NCBI GenBank assembly: GCA_037178625.1
Contig: CM074146.1
Span: forward strand, 1,240,001 to 1,304,000
Direction of reading: 5' to 3'
Source of the DNA: Skeletonema tropicum
Taxonomy: Eukaryota; Bacillariophyta; Thalassiosirophyceae; Thalassiosirales; Thalassiosiraceae
Length of the DNA: 64,000 nt
Positions 43,101-55,900 of the stretch are shown in pieces. Numbering within the stretch: the first letter of the stretch is position 1; each line of letters starts with the position of its first letter. Below the pieces are notes generated by a model. That model was given only the letters and a program-made list of their open reading frames with translations, was not told the origin of the DNA and did no database searches. Position numbers and translations under genes: made by a program.

Positions 43101-44519
43101 CGGCCAATGAAGACAGGACGGGACACAATACAACCTGAAGGAGATCTTTTGATGGCAATACAGCATCTACGGCAGAAGTTACCATTTGGAGTAATTAGTC
43201 AGCACGTCCGGGGACACCAAGATACGGCCAAAAAGAAGACGGAACCGGACGAAAGTGACTGCGATTCATTAGAAACCACGGAAAGCGCATTGGGAAAAGA
43301 GAAAGACTTGGATGGATTGGATGACAACGCTATGATCAACATTGCGTGCGACGAATTAGCGGGAGAAACAACGGCAGCAGCCATTGAGAATCCCATCCAA
43401 CTACCACCTGAGCAAGAAATATTACAGATGCCGTATGAGGGATCAAAAGCAGTTTTACGAATAGGGAATAAGTGGATCACAGCTGGGATGCGAAGCCACG
43501 TCAACAAAGCGCGTCGTGAACCAATCCTCCGGAAATATATCAAGCGAAGACACGGATGGACGGACGAGCAATATGACAATGTGTATTGGATGACGATAGG
43601 GGAAGTGAGACGGAAAAGTACCCTTAGCCAGCAGCGATTTACCTGCAAACTAATGCATGGCCTCCTCCCAGTGAATCACGTGAAGCAACATGAAACGCAA
43701 GTATCGCAGTGTCCGAACTGTCGGCAGTGTGATGACGAAACAATAGCACACGTGTTTCAATGTTCCCACCCGGATATGGCTGCGAAACGTGCTGCAATTA
43801 TAGCAGCACTCCGGAAGAAAGGACTCCGGAAAATATCACGAAAAATACTACTCAGAGTGGCAAACTTGGTAGAACAATATGCAAACGGGGGCGAGATTCG
43901 AACCACATCAGAATACCCGAGGATCCAGGAAGCACTGGAAGCACAACGTGACCTCGGGTGGGATGACTTCTTCAGAGGATATCTGTGAAAAGAATGGTAT
44001 CAAGCATTGGAGAGTACTCATCATGGGGACGCCCACCAGCAGTTTTATCAACTCCAAAAATTGATCTGGTATGAAGTTGCACTACCGCAGTGGCATGAGC
44101 GAAACAGACTAGCTCATGGAACTCAGTCATTTGACAAGCAAATAGAGAGTGCACATTTAGCAGAGCAATTGGTATGGTACAGTCAACATCGAGAGGAGAT
44201 GCCGCCAGGCTTTCACCAACGGTGGGCAAATCATAGTATTGACGAAATAAGCAATATGGATTTGGCTACTAGGCGAATGTGGGTGCATCACCTCAAGATA
44301 GGCAGGCAAGCGGTCGAGATGCGAGCAGAACAGCGGAAGAAAAGTCAACGAACTTTATCGTTCTACTTCAATGCATTTGGCCCACCATTACCGCCACCTC
44401 AGCGGCAACGTGTGGCTGATGAAGCCGAGGAACACGCAAATAGAGTAGTATTGTATCGTGAGGAGGGACAGCCGACAATAGACGCAGTCCTCAATGAACT
44501 CGAGAAATCGACGACGTAA
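40179..44519 (+). pseudogene. LINE-2 ORF2: reverse transcriptase, RNase H, CCHC finger
   Basis: Codons run in one frame from 40179 to 44519 with one TGA at 43986-43988, after which the frame continues sensibly (WYQALE...WHERNRLAHG). An upstream piece in another frame (39945-40182) joins near 40180. The RT palm shows MLYYDCIACYDRM and YVDDNDGN (about residue 392). The RNase H domain (about 894-1060) has SDGS, YRAELEG, FDNES and HVRGHQD, followed by an acidic insert of about 40 residues before NIACDELAGE. The finger CPNCRQCDDETIAHVFQC lies at about 1178-1195. Nothing suggests a protease in the C-terminal part. Confidence 0.85.
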
Positions 44520-44520
44520 A

Positions 44521-44552
44521 CAACCATATGGTTGAACTAATCCTGGCCAGGA
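44521..44552. repeat. Two successive perfect palindromes after LINE-2 ORF2
   Basis: CAACCATATGGTTG (44521-44534) and TCCTGGCCAGGA (44541-44552), starting right after the stop codon. Confidence 0.85.
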
Positions 44553-46361
44553 GACTATTTAGGTCTTCTGGCTTGGAGTGCGATCTGAGAAACAGTTGTG
44601 GAGGCAGTATAGAGCACTATCAATGCTACCGACACAGCACACATGTTGGTTAGTCATAATTTCGCCCCTAGAGGGCTAATCAGACGTACTTTAAAATTTC
44701 TGTTATTATCAATAGTCTCGCCCCAAACCTCCAAACCAAAATAAGCCTACGACATCACGAAAAACAACCTCTGCCGTCATCCAATTCCACTCAATATGAA
44801 TGGTACAATCGGTCTCTCTCCATCAATCCTCGCTGTCGCTTATACATATAGACATTAGGTGTTGGTGTGGCACATTGCTAGTGACTTCATATGGCCATAG
44901 AACTCCGTCGGGCACCAATATTGCTGCTACACATCACATCATCGATTACAAACAAATGTCACCCATTTCATTGTTCTATTCCGACCTCTAATCATGGCGA
45001 TATAACTAAACACGACACAAGAGCTATCAATAATATGTAAGGATCGCTTTGTATCGTGAAGTTGACAATAGAGATCCAATTTCACTCCCTACACTATCAT
45101 CGGCGAACTCAATCTTTACATCACAAGACAAACACATCATGGCCATTTACAGAACAACTCCGATGATAATGTCATTCAAATCAACCTTACCACCCAACAA
45201 CAACGGCACAACAACTATTGTAGGTTATTGATGATGTAGGGTCATAGTTGAGTGACTTGAAGTTCGATTGGGTGGAATAGGTGCACATATTGTCTCCGAA
45301 GAAGGCTGTTGTTATGAAGCTACATTTTGCGTCTGAATAGATCGGAGTAGGATCTTCAACGACTTTTTAAGGCTCTTAGATTTCGATGAATTAATGTTCC
45401 GAAGGATAAAGCTGCATATTGTCACTGCTGACATCGTTGGAATGCACAAAGAGTATTCTCTCTTATGAGATAGTTGTTTATCTGCATGCATTTATGTCGA
45501 ATAACGCGGATCTGTGGGCCTCATAAATTATTATTATGCAACAATAAGATATATCCATCATTTATAAGCGTCTAAAGTTCATTATTTCAACAGTGTTTGT
45601 TGTCGATAGTGCTGAAATATTTGTTACAACACCATCGTTCATTGCTCCTGAGGAGTTGAGGATACACATTCATGTGCACTAATTGGCTTGCATTTTACAT
45701 CATATGTAAAAAGCGGTACATACCAAGCTGCTCCATACTTTCATAAATATCTCTATAGGCATCACGAGCATTACATCTTTAATATAACAGCACAATGCTT
45801 AGTAAAGTACGCTGCTTGGGCGGAAATCCCATGGTGGTGATGTGCTCGAAGATCGATGGCGCCACTTTGGTACCGCTTCTTGGACGATTCCTACGTACAT
45901 AAAAAAATCCACTCGATGGAGTCAAGGAGATGAGACAGATAAGTATGATGTAGATACTACTCCCTCTGCAGGATAGGCACTCTAGAGTGCCAGTAGAGAA
46001 AGGAGAACTTAAACCAGGAGGGGCACAGGAGGTAGAAGCACTCAGTATTATTCAACCTGCAACCTGCAATCTCTCGTCTTGGAGTATTCATGTGACGACC
46101 TATAGGCAGATGTTAGATTTGAAAACATGAGATGAAGATGAGCAGACTTAATTATGAATATCTATTGATGAACATGAACATTACTTGCATTGATCAAAGA
46201 TACACTGCTTCAACAAATACTAAAGTTTACAGACTGTTGTCACATTCAAGAACATACCGAAACACTGTATCATGTTCCAGGATACGTTCAATACTGTGCA
46301 GTTTCCAAATCTACCCGTCATTCTCCATCTACATCTATTAACCCGAATTACAGTTCATACA
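44553..46361. other. No gene recognised; short palindromic repeat at 45977-46008
   Basis: AT-rich with short frames only. GCACTCTAGAGTGC (45977-45990) is a perfect palindrome followed by AGTAGAGAAAGGAGAACTTA, which recurs at about 49140-49160. Confidence 0.5.
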
Positions 46362-48282
46362 TCAACATTCATCAAACTCAAAAGAACAAGCTTCCTCGGC
46401 ACCATATCCAAACGGTCTTGCACCCTCCAACGTAGCATTCATCCCCGTCCCCACCATCGCTATCCGATACAACCTTCCCAAAGTACTTTTCATACTCATA
46501 AAATCCTCAATACTCTTTTTATGTTGTACCGATCCACTATCCGTACTAACCTTGAACAAGACTGCATCTTGAAGGAAGTAGTTGGCCAAATTGACATCAT
46601 CAAATTCATACCAGGGAATGGTACGAAAGACAGCTTGTCGGAGTATGTGCCACACACTCCAGGAGTGTATTCGTTCGTCTTGGAGTTGTTCTTGTAATGA
46701 TTTGGACGACGATGATGTTGCTGCTGCTTGGGGGACGACACAGGAGGAAGACGGTGATGATGATGAAGAGGAGGATTCTGATTCTACAGGCTACAGTTGC
46801 GTCGTCGCACGCAGAAGCACCACCCAGACCCAGCGCATCAAACTTGGCCAACGTCCTAGGCAAAATCACAAACTCATACGTCCATCGTGACGCTGGCAAA
46901 TCGACAAAGTACTTGCCAGCCTCCATCTCCTTATCGAACAATACCAAATCGGTAAATATCCACAAGTGTGCACTGTACAACAGTGTCCCATCCTTGCCCA
47001 GAATACCAAGTTTACGTTGGTAGTTGGTCATGTAGGGTTGAACACGTGTGAATTCAGGACGGATCTTGAGTTCTTGAGCGGTGGAGGCTGGATTTTCCGA
47101 GTATTGGAGGATCCGTGAAAGGAATTCGAGTAGGATGGGGTTGTTTGGTTGGGGCGAGAGTATGACAGAGTTGGTAACTAGACCTACTGCTGCGTTCTTG
47201 GATGATGATGATGATGCTGATTGACCAGCTGTAGAAGTAGTATTCATTGCTGTTGTCAACAATGATTCATCTTCATCTTCTATACGCCTCTCTTCAAACT
47301 CCAAAACAGTCGGTACAAAAATCCGATTCATCCCCCCTCTCTCCTCTACTCTCTTCAATTCACTCTCCCATATGCCCTCTAGACTTTTAAACATCAAAGT
47401 AGTCATATCCAGATACGCACCACCATACCGTGCCAGCACGCTAAGCCGTACAATGTCGCTACGGAATTGGACCTTCAGTTGGTCAAAGGTCGATGGGATG
47501 TGATGTGAGGGGACGTAGTGATGATAGGTTTCATCCGAGAGAATGATGATTTGCCAGTTGGGATGATTGGCGCGCCAGGACTGAAGGGATATTTGACCGA
47601 GGGAGGAGAGATTGTCTTCACCGGAATGCCAGTAGGCCCAGATGAGTCTAGTGGAGTTTTGAAAGAGATCGAGAGGTGGGTCTGGCCAGGATGATGATCT
47701 TCTAATAGTAGAGTTTTCCATGGATAGTGCGCTGCTGCTACTGCTACTGTTTCGTGCGGCCGCAACATTCTTCAGGCCCGCTCTCTTGCGGCGATTGACG
47801 CACAAGATGTGGTAAGTGTTACGAACGACAAATGCGGAGAATCGCATTTGAAATCTGATCTGTTCGTACGTCTCGTTGAGATAGGTCGTTTGCGTGAAGG
47901 TGATGAGCAGGATAGTAACAATCATGACGAACACAGTGATGGCGGACTTGCGTGAACAGCGGCATGCAGCAGGGATGCTAGCATCAGCGGCGGCGGTGGT
48001 GGCTGCGGCGTCGTGCTTCTCAGGCTTTTCATCATAAATCAATTGCTGTGGAGCCATCAAAGGCGGCTCTATCATGATATCTCCAAGGGTTGATGATGCG
48101 TCGACATCGTCTTCGAGCATATCAGATGAGAGCGATATCAGAGCCGAGGCCGCTGAGGAGGAGGATGTATCGTCTTCTGGCATGGTAAACATTATGAGGC
48201 GTTCTTCGCGGCAAATGATATGAGTCAACTGGCGTGTGAATGAGGAAGCGCAATGAAATAATGATGAAGCGAATGCTTGCAT
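46362..48282 (-). CDS. Type II membrane glycosyltransferase (GT32/capsular-polysaccharide-synthesis-like)
   Basis: The first part is a 558-residue frame from ATG 48282; a later Met near 48183 would also fit. It has a cytoplasmic acidic/Ser-rich N terminus, one hydrophobic anchor (about residues 114-132), then a luminal domain with YWHSGEDNLSSLGQISLQSW, IIILSDETYHHYVP and SDIVRLSVLARYGGAYLDMT. The last motif is the sugar-nucleotide/metal site region of GT32 or Caps_synth-type enzymes, although the usual DxD reads DMT. The end of this frame is unnatural; the true C terminus is in another frame (46362-46791), with VWHILRQAVFRTIPWYEFDD, joined through a short intron or a frame change near 46790-46830. 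It is probably a Golgi enzyme; donor and acceptor are unknown. Confidence 0.65.
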
Positions 48283-49095
48283 TGTATTGCCCTGATTTGT
48301 GTGGGGGGATTTAGGTTCGTTATTTCTGATTGATTATAAATGTGGATGAGCGAACTCCGTCGAACATCTAAGAAAGTTGAAAGAAAGGACTGCTTCTGTG
48401 GTGAAATAGTGCGAACTCCCACTGGGTTCGCATTACACACACAAAACCTCAAAATACCTATTAACTCATGGCATTAACCTCACAATTTATACTAATTTGT
48501 ACTAATTCCGCATGTTGGGCGATCAATTTTGCAAAAGTATTGAAGCATGACCCTGCGAACCCAGAACTGATCGCGATCCTACCTGGTTCCATTGCTGTTA
48601 ATCTGTCGGAGTAATTTGTGACGCAGCAGATGCCCCAAAACCACTGCGACCTAGAAGCGATGAATTCGCATTTCTATGTTCTGTTTTTTTCTGTGGAAAA
48701 CCCTAATTTTGTTTTATTTATCCCCAATGTTTCTCAATTCCTCTGTTGAATTTGTCGTTCTACGTTCCTAGTGGAAGCAATTTATCAGTCTATGAAGTTT
48801 TACAACCGGAGACAAAGGGAATCATGGAAGTGCGATAGATTCTTTTAGCCTCGATCGCCACTTCACTGAGTAGTGTTCGCTAATACGCAGTACTTCTAGA
48901 TACTTAAATAGATTGATAAAGAATACTTGCTTACTCCTATATACTCCTACTTAGTATCAGAAAGATTATTTTAGTTGCTTCTTCCTCTCTATCACTAGAT
49001 ATTAATTGTAGAGAGTACTCTCTCTATCACTAGAGAGAGCCATAAGTACTACTTAGAGAGAGGAGAGAGACAATCTACTTATTAGTGACAGTAGG
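48283..49095. other. Upstream region, no gene recognised
   Basis: AT-rich. A partial copy of the AGATTATTTTAGTTGCT repeat end lies at about 48966, and short CTCT/GAGA repeats lie at 49010-49070. Confidence 0.5.
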
Positions 49096-49260
49096 TAGAT
49101 TATTTTAGTTGCTACTGATACATACTCAGAGACACGAGTGTCAGTAGAGAAAGGAGAACTTAATGGAAAGCGAACGCCTTGGTGCACTTCTTGAGCTAGG
49201 AGTAGGTATATCTATACTCTAGCAACTGATTGAGTGTCTCAGAGTAACTAAAATAATCTA
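49096..49260. repeat. Small inverted-repeat element (MITE-like)
   Basis: 165 bp with ends TAGATTATTTTAGTTGCT and its inverted complement with one mismatch. Subterminal CTCAGAGACAC also pairs with a GTGTCTCAGAG near the right end. The interior shares AGTAGAGAAAGGAGAACTTA with 45991-46010. No coding capacity. Confidence 0.6.
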
Positions 49261-49675
49261 TTTCAGTTGCTCGATTGTGAGTTACATAGTGCTCGACTTC
49301 TTCCAATGACGTTGATTTGGTTGCAGCTAGAGAGCTGTCTGCTAGCTTGCTGCTGGATCATCACGCAAGTAGGAGGTACCTAATGAGATTCGAGATTCGC
49401 GTGTTGAATTTTAGAGCTGGACTAAGATACCCCCCTCGGTCTGCAACGACGCGCGGCAGTCGGTCACGACAATCAGGATAGGACAGAGATACGACTCACT
49501 CTACAACATGAGGTGTAGACGAAGATGGAGAAAGTACCATGAAAACAGATATCGGCGCTTTCATCATTGTGATTCTTTTATGTGATGACGGCTCCTAAAA
49601 AGTGAAGGTGAGATCTTGTGAAATCCTCATTATTTACGCTTAATTTAATCAGACAAGACACAGACAATCCCTCAG

Positions 49676-51077
49676 TTAGGAGCTATTGTTGGATTCCCAA
49701 GTATCTTGAGGTTTGATACGTTTAGTAGTACCAACATCACTGTCTAATCTTGATGGAACAGTTCCAATATCACTATCTAATCTCGATGGAATTGTACCAC
49801 TATCATTCGCTTCTTGCCTTTCTGTGCTACTAAGAGCTTCATCAATCGGACCTAAATAATCATTGTTGCCATTACTCCCACCCGACAAAATTTCGCTGAG
49901 ACCACTAAAGTTTCGAGTTGATGAATCGACCCCGACTGAGACGGACCACAATCGATCATTTGCACCACTCGTTGGTTTGTCAGTACTCGTCTTGGAGGAG
50001 GACAGTAATGATGCTGCTGTGCTTGCATCATGATGACTGGTGGTAATGCTGGTGAACTCTTGCATCTCATCTATCTCGTGTTTGCTACACGAACCAACAT
50101 AGGCATGTGCATGCTTGGAGTAATATCCATTCCCATCGTTGTTGCCCTCACTTTTCTCGCGGATAATAACTCCACCACGATCCTCAATTGCTTCAAACGC
50201 ATCTGCCAGGTACTTCATCACACCAACCTCCTGTCCCATCCGTAATAACCCCAATAAGAGGAATCCACCCTTGGTCAATTTCTCTCCCTCTCCAATTTCC
50301 ACCACTCCCAGTTCATTCAACAGCTCCAGCTCTTCTTGTGTAACGTCATCCCACGCTGCCATTTTGACCTTTTCAAATCGATGACCTTGCCAAACCATTG
50401 TTATGATAGATGTTACACCCATTTAAAATCCACACCAAGATACTCATCAAATATGCCGAATTGTACGCCAAAAAGGCATACAACCGTACCTTGAGAGGCT
50501 TATCTCTCGACATTTGAGCCTCATAACTTTCACGACGTTGCAATGATTCAAACATGGACATGGATGCCGCTTCTTCGACCTGATTGCCAGCCACGGTAAG
50601 CATGACTGCAATAATCGCTGCCCCGCAAAGGATGTACAGTGATGAGAACCATACATTGGGTACAAAGTTGGGATCCTTGGTGCCAAGGCCCACTGAAAAT
50701 CCAATGGTAATTGCTTGATAGTACGCTAGGACGCCATATGGTCCGCCATGTACATCATAATTCCACGGATCGAACATGTAGAATAGTGTTCCTACCAGTA
50801 GATACAGAACAAACACCACATAGATGAAATGTCGTCGAAGTTTGTTCAGGATTCGTTGATGGTGATTCTTCAATGATTTTTTTCTTCGTAGGTGGAGTGC
50901 TATACTGTCAAAATCAATTTTGGTTGGTGGTGATGGTGGTGGTAGTTGGGTGGTGGGGCTGCTGTTGCTGCTGTTGTTGTTGCTACTACTGCGGATAATA
51001 TTGTTGATTCGTTCGGTTGTGATTTCTCCTCCTCCTTCATTAGTTGTAGTACTATCACCATTATTTGATTTTGTTCA
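49676..51077 (-). CDS. Potassium-channel-like membrane protein (two-TM pore, ion_trans_2 type)
   Basis: From the right: a Ser/Asn/Pro-rich cytoplasmic part open to about 51077 with no ATG, so the first exon is upstream. There is then a basic stretch (HLRRKKSLKNHHQ), TM1 (FIYVVFVLYLLVGTLFYMF), a pore loop YYQAITIGFSVGLGTKDPNF, TM2 (SSLYILCGAAIIAVMLTVAG) and a further hydrophobic segment (LAYNSAYLMSILVWILNG). The signature TIGFSVGLGT is close to potassium-selective TxGYG/TxGFG filters but not identical. Near 50423, at a GGG, the frame shifts by one base into the 49676-50422 frame, which continues with a soluble domain (DDVTQEELELLNELGV, EEGEKLTKGGFLLL-like) resembling those after such channels. 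Ion selectivity is inferred. Confidence 0.65.
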
Positions 51078-52906
51078 TTGTCGTTTCTTGACCTTGCGAG
51101 AGGGAAAAGCAGTAGTACGTGCCTACTACTTATCCTTTTGTGACATTACCATGGCATATGGAGCAGCCGTGGAGCATGGAGTGGATATATGGAGTAAGAA
51201 GTGTGGAGTGGTTCCACCAGCCACTGCAGGACCAGGTGCGGCTTGCAAGTAGTCGTGGTCGTGGCCCAACTTGGCGCATTCTCTAACGGCAGTTTCAGCG
51301 AAGATTAACGGGCGGGATGCGCACATCCCGCGGGCGGGGGGTGGGGCACTCTGAAACATCCCGTTTAGCCCCTCACGAAAACTTTTGTTGTCGCAATAAT
51401 ATGTATGAAAAAAATAATAAGAACAATCCTGTCAAGTGCGAGCACTCGACCTCTCTAGAGGTTCTTGCTCGTCTGCATTGCACTCAAAGGATACTAAAGG
51501 TTACGTCATTCCCCGGGAGCCCCGGAAGACAAGAATGCAACATCGAAAAGACTTAACTTCTTCGTTGGGGTGCAGTTGGTCAAAGGATGGGGAGTGGGCC
51601 GCTTAACTAGAAGTACTAATGACTAATCGCACACGATGATACGATGAGTGCAATGCATGGTTGCTGTTAGTTGATGAAAAACGGAATGGTCATGATCATC
51701 GACTCTTCACCAACAACCGAAAACAGAAAACAGCCAGAGCAAGAAAACTCCCATTGCTATCGTTGGGCTTACCCTCTAGAGAGAGTACGCCCCCGCCAGC
51801 ACACCGACAGACCGTTGCCCCTCGGGCCCGTGGGAATGATACAGCTGTCTTCAGCTGTTCACGTTCCATTGGACTGTCCATCACCACAAACCATGATAGC
51901 CGCAACTGTAATAGCTATTCGCGCACATAATAATGTTGTGGTCGTTATCGGTCGCTGGGCGGGAGGCCGTTAAAGGGAGAAAATTAGGAACCCACTAATA
52001 AGTGTTCTGGAATTTCACCCTTTCTGAGATTTGTGAAAGTTGCAAGGGGTGAAATCGCAGGAATTTCAATGGAATTAATTTCAAAAACAAATTTCACTAC
52101 TTATGCTTATGGCTTACTCTAAACCTAAAAGGCCACACAATTTCTCTTTACCAACACTCACACTCCAACGATCCACAATACTCTCATTCAAAGCGACTCA
52201 GAAATCCTCTTCCCAAGCACCTTCTTCGACACGTGTCTGAAGATCCTACTTGTGCAGGGTGTAAAAACACGAAAGGAGCTGTAGCTAGCTTTGACACTAA
52301 CAAGTCGGGGTAGCAAAACGGCACTTTTGTGCCGTTTTCATGCCCTTGCGGTTCTGAGCCCAGAGCTAGCATGGGCAAAACGGCACAAAAGTGGGCCAAC
52401 GTACATTCTGGCCACTGGTTCCGCACGCCCTATGATGTGACGATTGTGCCACGTCACCATACCGCCGTTCAATCAAAAAATGTCCAAAATGTATATAAGT
52501 AAGGAAGTAAATAGTGAGATTAACCCAAAATATTCAGGTTATTACCAAGATTTTAGAAACGACGACCATCGCACGCATAAATCAGTAGCATATTTTTACA
52601 GTCATGCATTGAAATGGGTGGCTCTCAAAATGTTACAGGTTACAGGTTACAGGTTACAGCTGTGTATGTGGAATAAGGAATAAATGTAGCCATCAGGGGA
52701 AAAAGCGGCTTAAAACAAGCTGATTCTGAGACCAAACACCGTACTAATTCCTACATCGATGTGTCTAATTTCTACGTGGCTTTTTGCCTTTTCAGCGCCT
52801 GAGCTTAAAACCAGGCCGATCTGAGCTCAAGAGGCGCTTCTTCCCCTGATGGCTAAATAAATGATATTATGTAGTATGTAGGAAGCTCAGTAGAATCTAA
52901 GATGAT
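51078..52906. other. No gene recognised; AAAACGGCAC hairpin at 52315-52338
   Basis: A first exon of the channel gene may lie in the left part. The only clear structure is the hairpin repeat described separately. Confidence 0.45.
52315..52393. repeat. AAAACGGCAC hairpin repeat, isolated copy
   Basis: A complete hairpin (arms AAAACGGCAC and GTGCCGTTTT) at 52315-52338, then CATGCCCTTGCGGT and a second, partial, inverted copy ending near 52393. The 45 bp to its left (AAAGGAGCTGTA...CTTTGACACTAACAAGTCGG) match 26703-26754. Confidence 0.8.
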
Positions 52907-55900
52907 ATGAGCAATCAAAAGCAACTGGAGCTCGTGTCGATGAACTTGAAGCAATGGACCGTCGGTGCCGTTGACTCGCTGAGATCAAAAGGCAAACAAA
53001 ATCTAGGCGAAATAATTTGCTCTCGAGAGTACCTATCATGTGCTTTGAAAATTGCTCACTCCCTTTCTGATCAGCTGTCTACCGTTGAAGATGAGAGGGG
53101 GTATAAAGATAACAAAGAGAGCTCTTCTCGGCGCAACAGCAATAATGATAATATCATTGCTTTTCAGCCCATAATTGAGACGGCCAATGAATCGTGGTCA
53201 GAACACATTTCTGTGTACTGCACGAAGCATCAGGGCGAAATTAGAGCACATGATAAGAGCACAAATGCTTATCAGAGCGATGGGGGACGCATAGAATCTA
53301 AGGCCACCGATATTGAGCCATTTTCGAGTCCCGGAGAGATGCATGATTTGAATCAAGGAGAGATGCATAATTTGGCACAGCAGTTTTCTTCTGCATTGCT
53401 TGCGCATGAGAAGAAGTCTGGAAGACCAGTTGATTATTTGGACGTTCGAGGCGCTACTTTGAATGAGGGTGCAGTACACGGAAGGCCTCTCAGCAATAAT
53501 GGAAAACAGTTAATACATTCAACGGGGATTGCCTTCTATGAGCTCTTTTCGGGCGGACACCTCACAGCTGGGGCGGGAGCTTTGGGACATGCAGCTACCA
53601 AATCACATCATGGGGCATACAATGAATCGTTTGGTCATAACCCGACCAAACGAAGATCACAAAACAACACCAACCTAGATGGTAATTCATCACAGCAGGG
53701 AGTGGGACTAGCGCCATCGATAGCATCGATATCTGTAGAGCCACTGAGGCTGTTGGGCTTGCCCACTGCTCTCTGTGACCTGATCAGCAATATGCTAGAT
53801 TGCATGATTGGAGATGCTCACGGTGGTAACGGGGAAGCTTATTCATTTATTTCAGAAGTTAGAGATGATTTGAAGCTAATGAGTGATTCTCCCAAACTAT
53901 ATCTCCACGGTATTGATTTGGCAAATGCTACCAACGTCGGCCTACAATTTGGAACATCCCTGTACGGTAGAGATACAGAACTGCATACGTTGAAAGAGTG
54001 TTTTCAGCGATCAATATCATGTGAGTGTGAGGTCGCAATGGTTTGTGGGCCATCGGGTATAGGCAAATCAAAGCTCTCGCAAGAATTTGCTCGCTCTGTC
54101 AATGAAAATGGCAAAAGTATTTTTTTATCTGGACGATTCGATAAACTTGAGTCGCAGCCTCTTCATGCCATCAGCTCTGCGTTTGATAAGTATTGTGCTT
54201 GGGTGAGTGTGGAAGATCAGTTGACTGCTGGACGAGTATCTAGTGCTTTGAAGGAGATTTTGGGGGAGGAGATGGACTGCCTAGTTGCAGTAATGCCAAG
54301 CCTGGCTAATATTCTTGGTGATGATTTCAATGTCAGTCAGAATAACAAGAAGAACACAGCAGTGGATGCACAAAAGAAGCTGCGTTATCTGTTTTGTCAA
54401 TTTGTTGAAGTCATAGCTACATGTCACGAGGAGCCTCTGATACTCTTCCTTGACGATTGTCAATGGATAGATAACGCTTCTGTTGCGCTTCTGTATCAGA
54501 TATTGATGTTGTCGGGGTCATCCATCCAAGACCACCGCCTTTTCTTCTTCGGGGCATGTCGTGATGATGAAATGAGTGATTCTCACCCTCTCGATAAAAT
54601 GTTCACGACTGTAAACAGTTTGTGTGGAACCAAGATGACCAGGATTCATCTCACATCTATGAGCATAGGTGCTCTGAATGAGTTTGTGTCGACTGAATTG
54701 TCTTTGCTACCACGCATCACCCGCCCCCTCGCTGACATTCTGCACCATCAAACGAAGGGGAGTCCACTTTTTGTGAAGCAAGTGATGATGGAATTGTACA
54801 AACAGAGAATGCTTTATCCTTCTCTCTCTCGTCGTCGATGGGTGTGGGAAGCTGACAGAATTGCTGGCATGAATATTCCAGAGAATGTTGCTACGTTCAT
54901 CACAAAGTCTTTCGATCGTTTGCCCTTTGAAGTGGTTTCTGCCTTGGTCGTTCTGTCATGCTTCGGTGCAAGGGCCGATATTGCGTTGATTGAAGTGTTG
55001 GAAAGAGAAATAGAGCAATCACTAATAGCTCCACTTGACGACGCTGTCGCTCACAGTGTGCTTGGAAAGAGAAATGGAGAGTTCTACTTCATGCACGATA
55101 AGCTGCAGGAAGCTGCTTATAGTAAGATGAAGCCAGAAGAACGTTGTCTCCATCACCATCGGTAAGTCAGCCTCTCGTTGGTGTTGTTTGTGTCATTGCT
55201 TCGGCCGAATACTCACAATGCACTTCACTTCACTCCACTCTAGGTATGGGTTGGCGTTAGGATTTGTTGCAGCGAGAGAACGTGATGACAGATTACTACT
55301 GACCGCAGTTTCGCAGATCAATCACGGTGGGCCGCAAGCAGTCATCGATGAAGAGCAAGCAGTAATAGTTGCTCATCTGAACTTAGATGCGGGGGAAAAA
55401 GCTATGAACATGTCAGACTTCTTTTCGGCATACTCATTTTTCGATCATGGCATCTCATACCTACGGAAAGACCATTGGAGCGAGCATTATGATTTAAGCT
55501 TGGAATTGTTCAATTCAGCGGCGAAGTGTGCCTTGATGAATGCAGAGCATGAAAGTGTCAAATTGCTTACAGAACAAATCATGCAAAATTCCAAATGCTT
55601 TGAAGATAAATTTCAGGCGATCTCCGTCACAGTTACTTTGCAGAATTGGTCTGGAAATGCGTCTGCTGCTGTCGATCTCATGAATAGCACGCTGTCAAAA
55701 CTAGGAGAAGCACTTCCTTCGGTGGTCACACCAGCTATCACCAACTTGTTCTTGGATGAGACGAAAGAAAAGCTCGCTAGTCTATCGAATAATGCTCTGC
55801 TGGATTACTCAGTCATGGTGAATCCCTCAAAGATTTTGGCGGTGGATTTGTTAGTCAAACTGTATGGGGCTCTAACTGCAATTGGCAAAAGAGCTCTGAT

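Larger units (their letters stand above)
39943..44600 (+). mobile_element. Second LINE, 5'-truncated (here called LINE-2)
   Basis: It begins exactly where the 184-bp duplicated fragment ends, inside coding sequence, and contains RT, RNase H and a CCHC finger but no endonuclease, as expected for a 5'-truncated insertion. The sequence differs from LINE-1 throughout, so it is another family of the same broad type. It lacks a protease domain. The 3' limit is approximate; I could not find a target duplication. Confidence 0.8.

Noticed and set aside
43886..43912. Reverse-strand GGTTCGAATCTCGCCCCC resembling a tRNA T-arm end
   Set aside because: It lies inside LINE-2 coding sequence with no A box or acceptor stem upstream; a chance match.
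51126..51359. 77-codon minus frame upstream of the channel gene
   Set aside because: No domain, no link to the channel frame and composition like random sequence; it could not be supported as the missing first exon.
52620..52660. ACAGGTTACAGGTT short tandem units
   Set aside because: Only about four 7-bp units; ordinary microsatellite without visible context.
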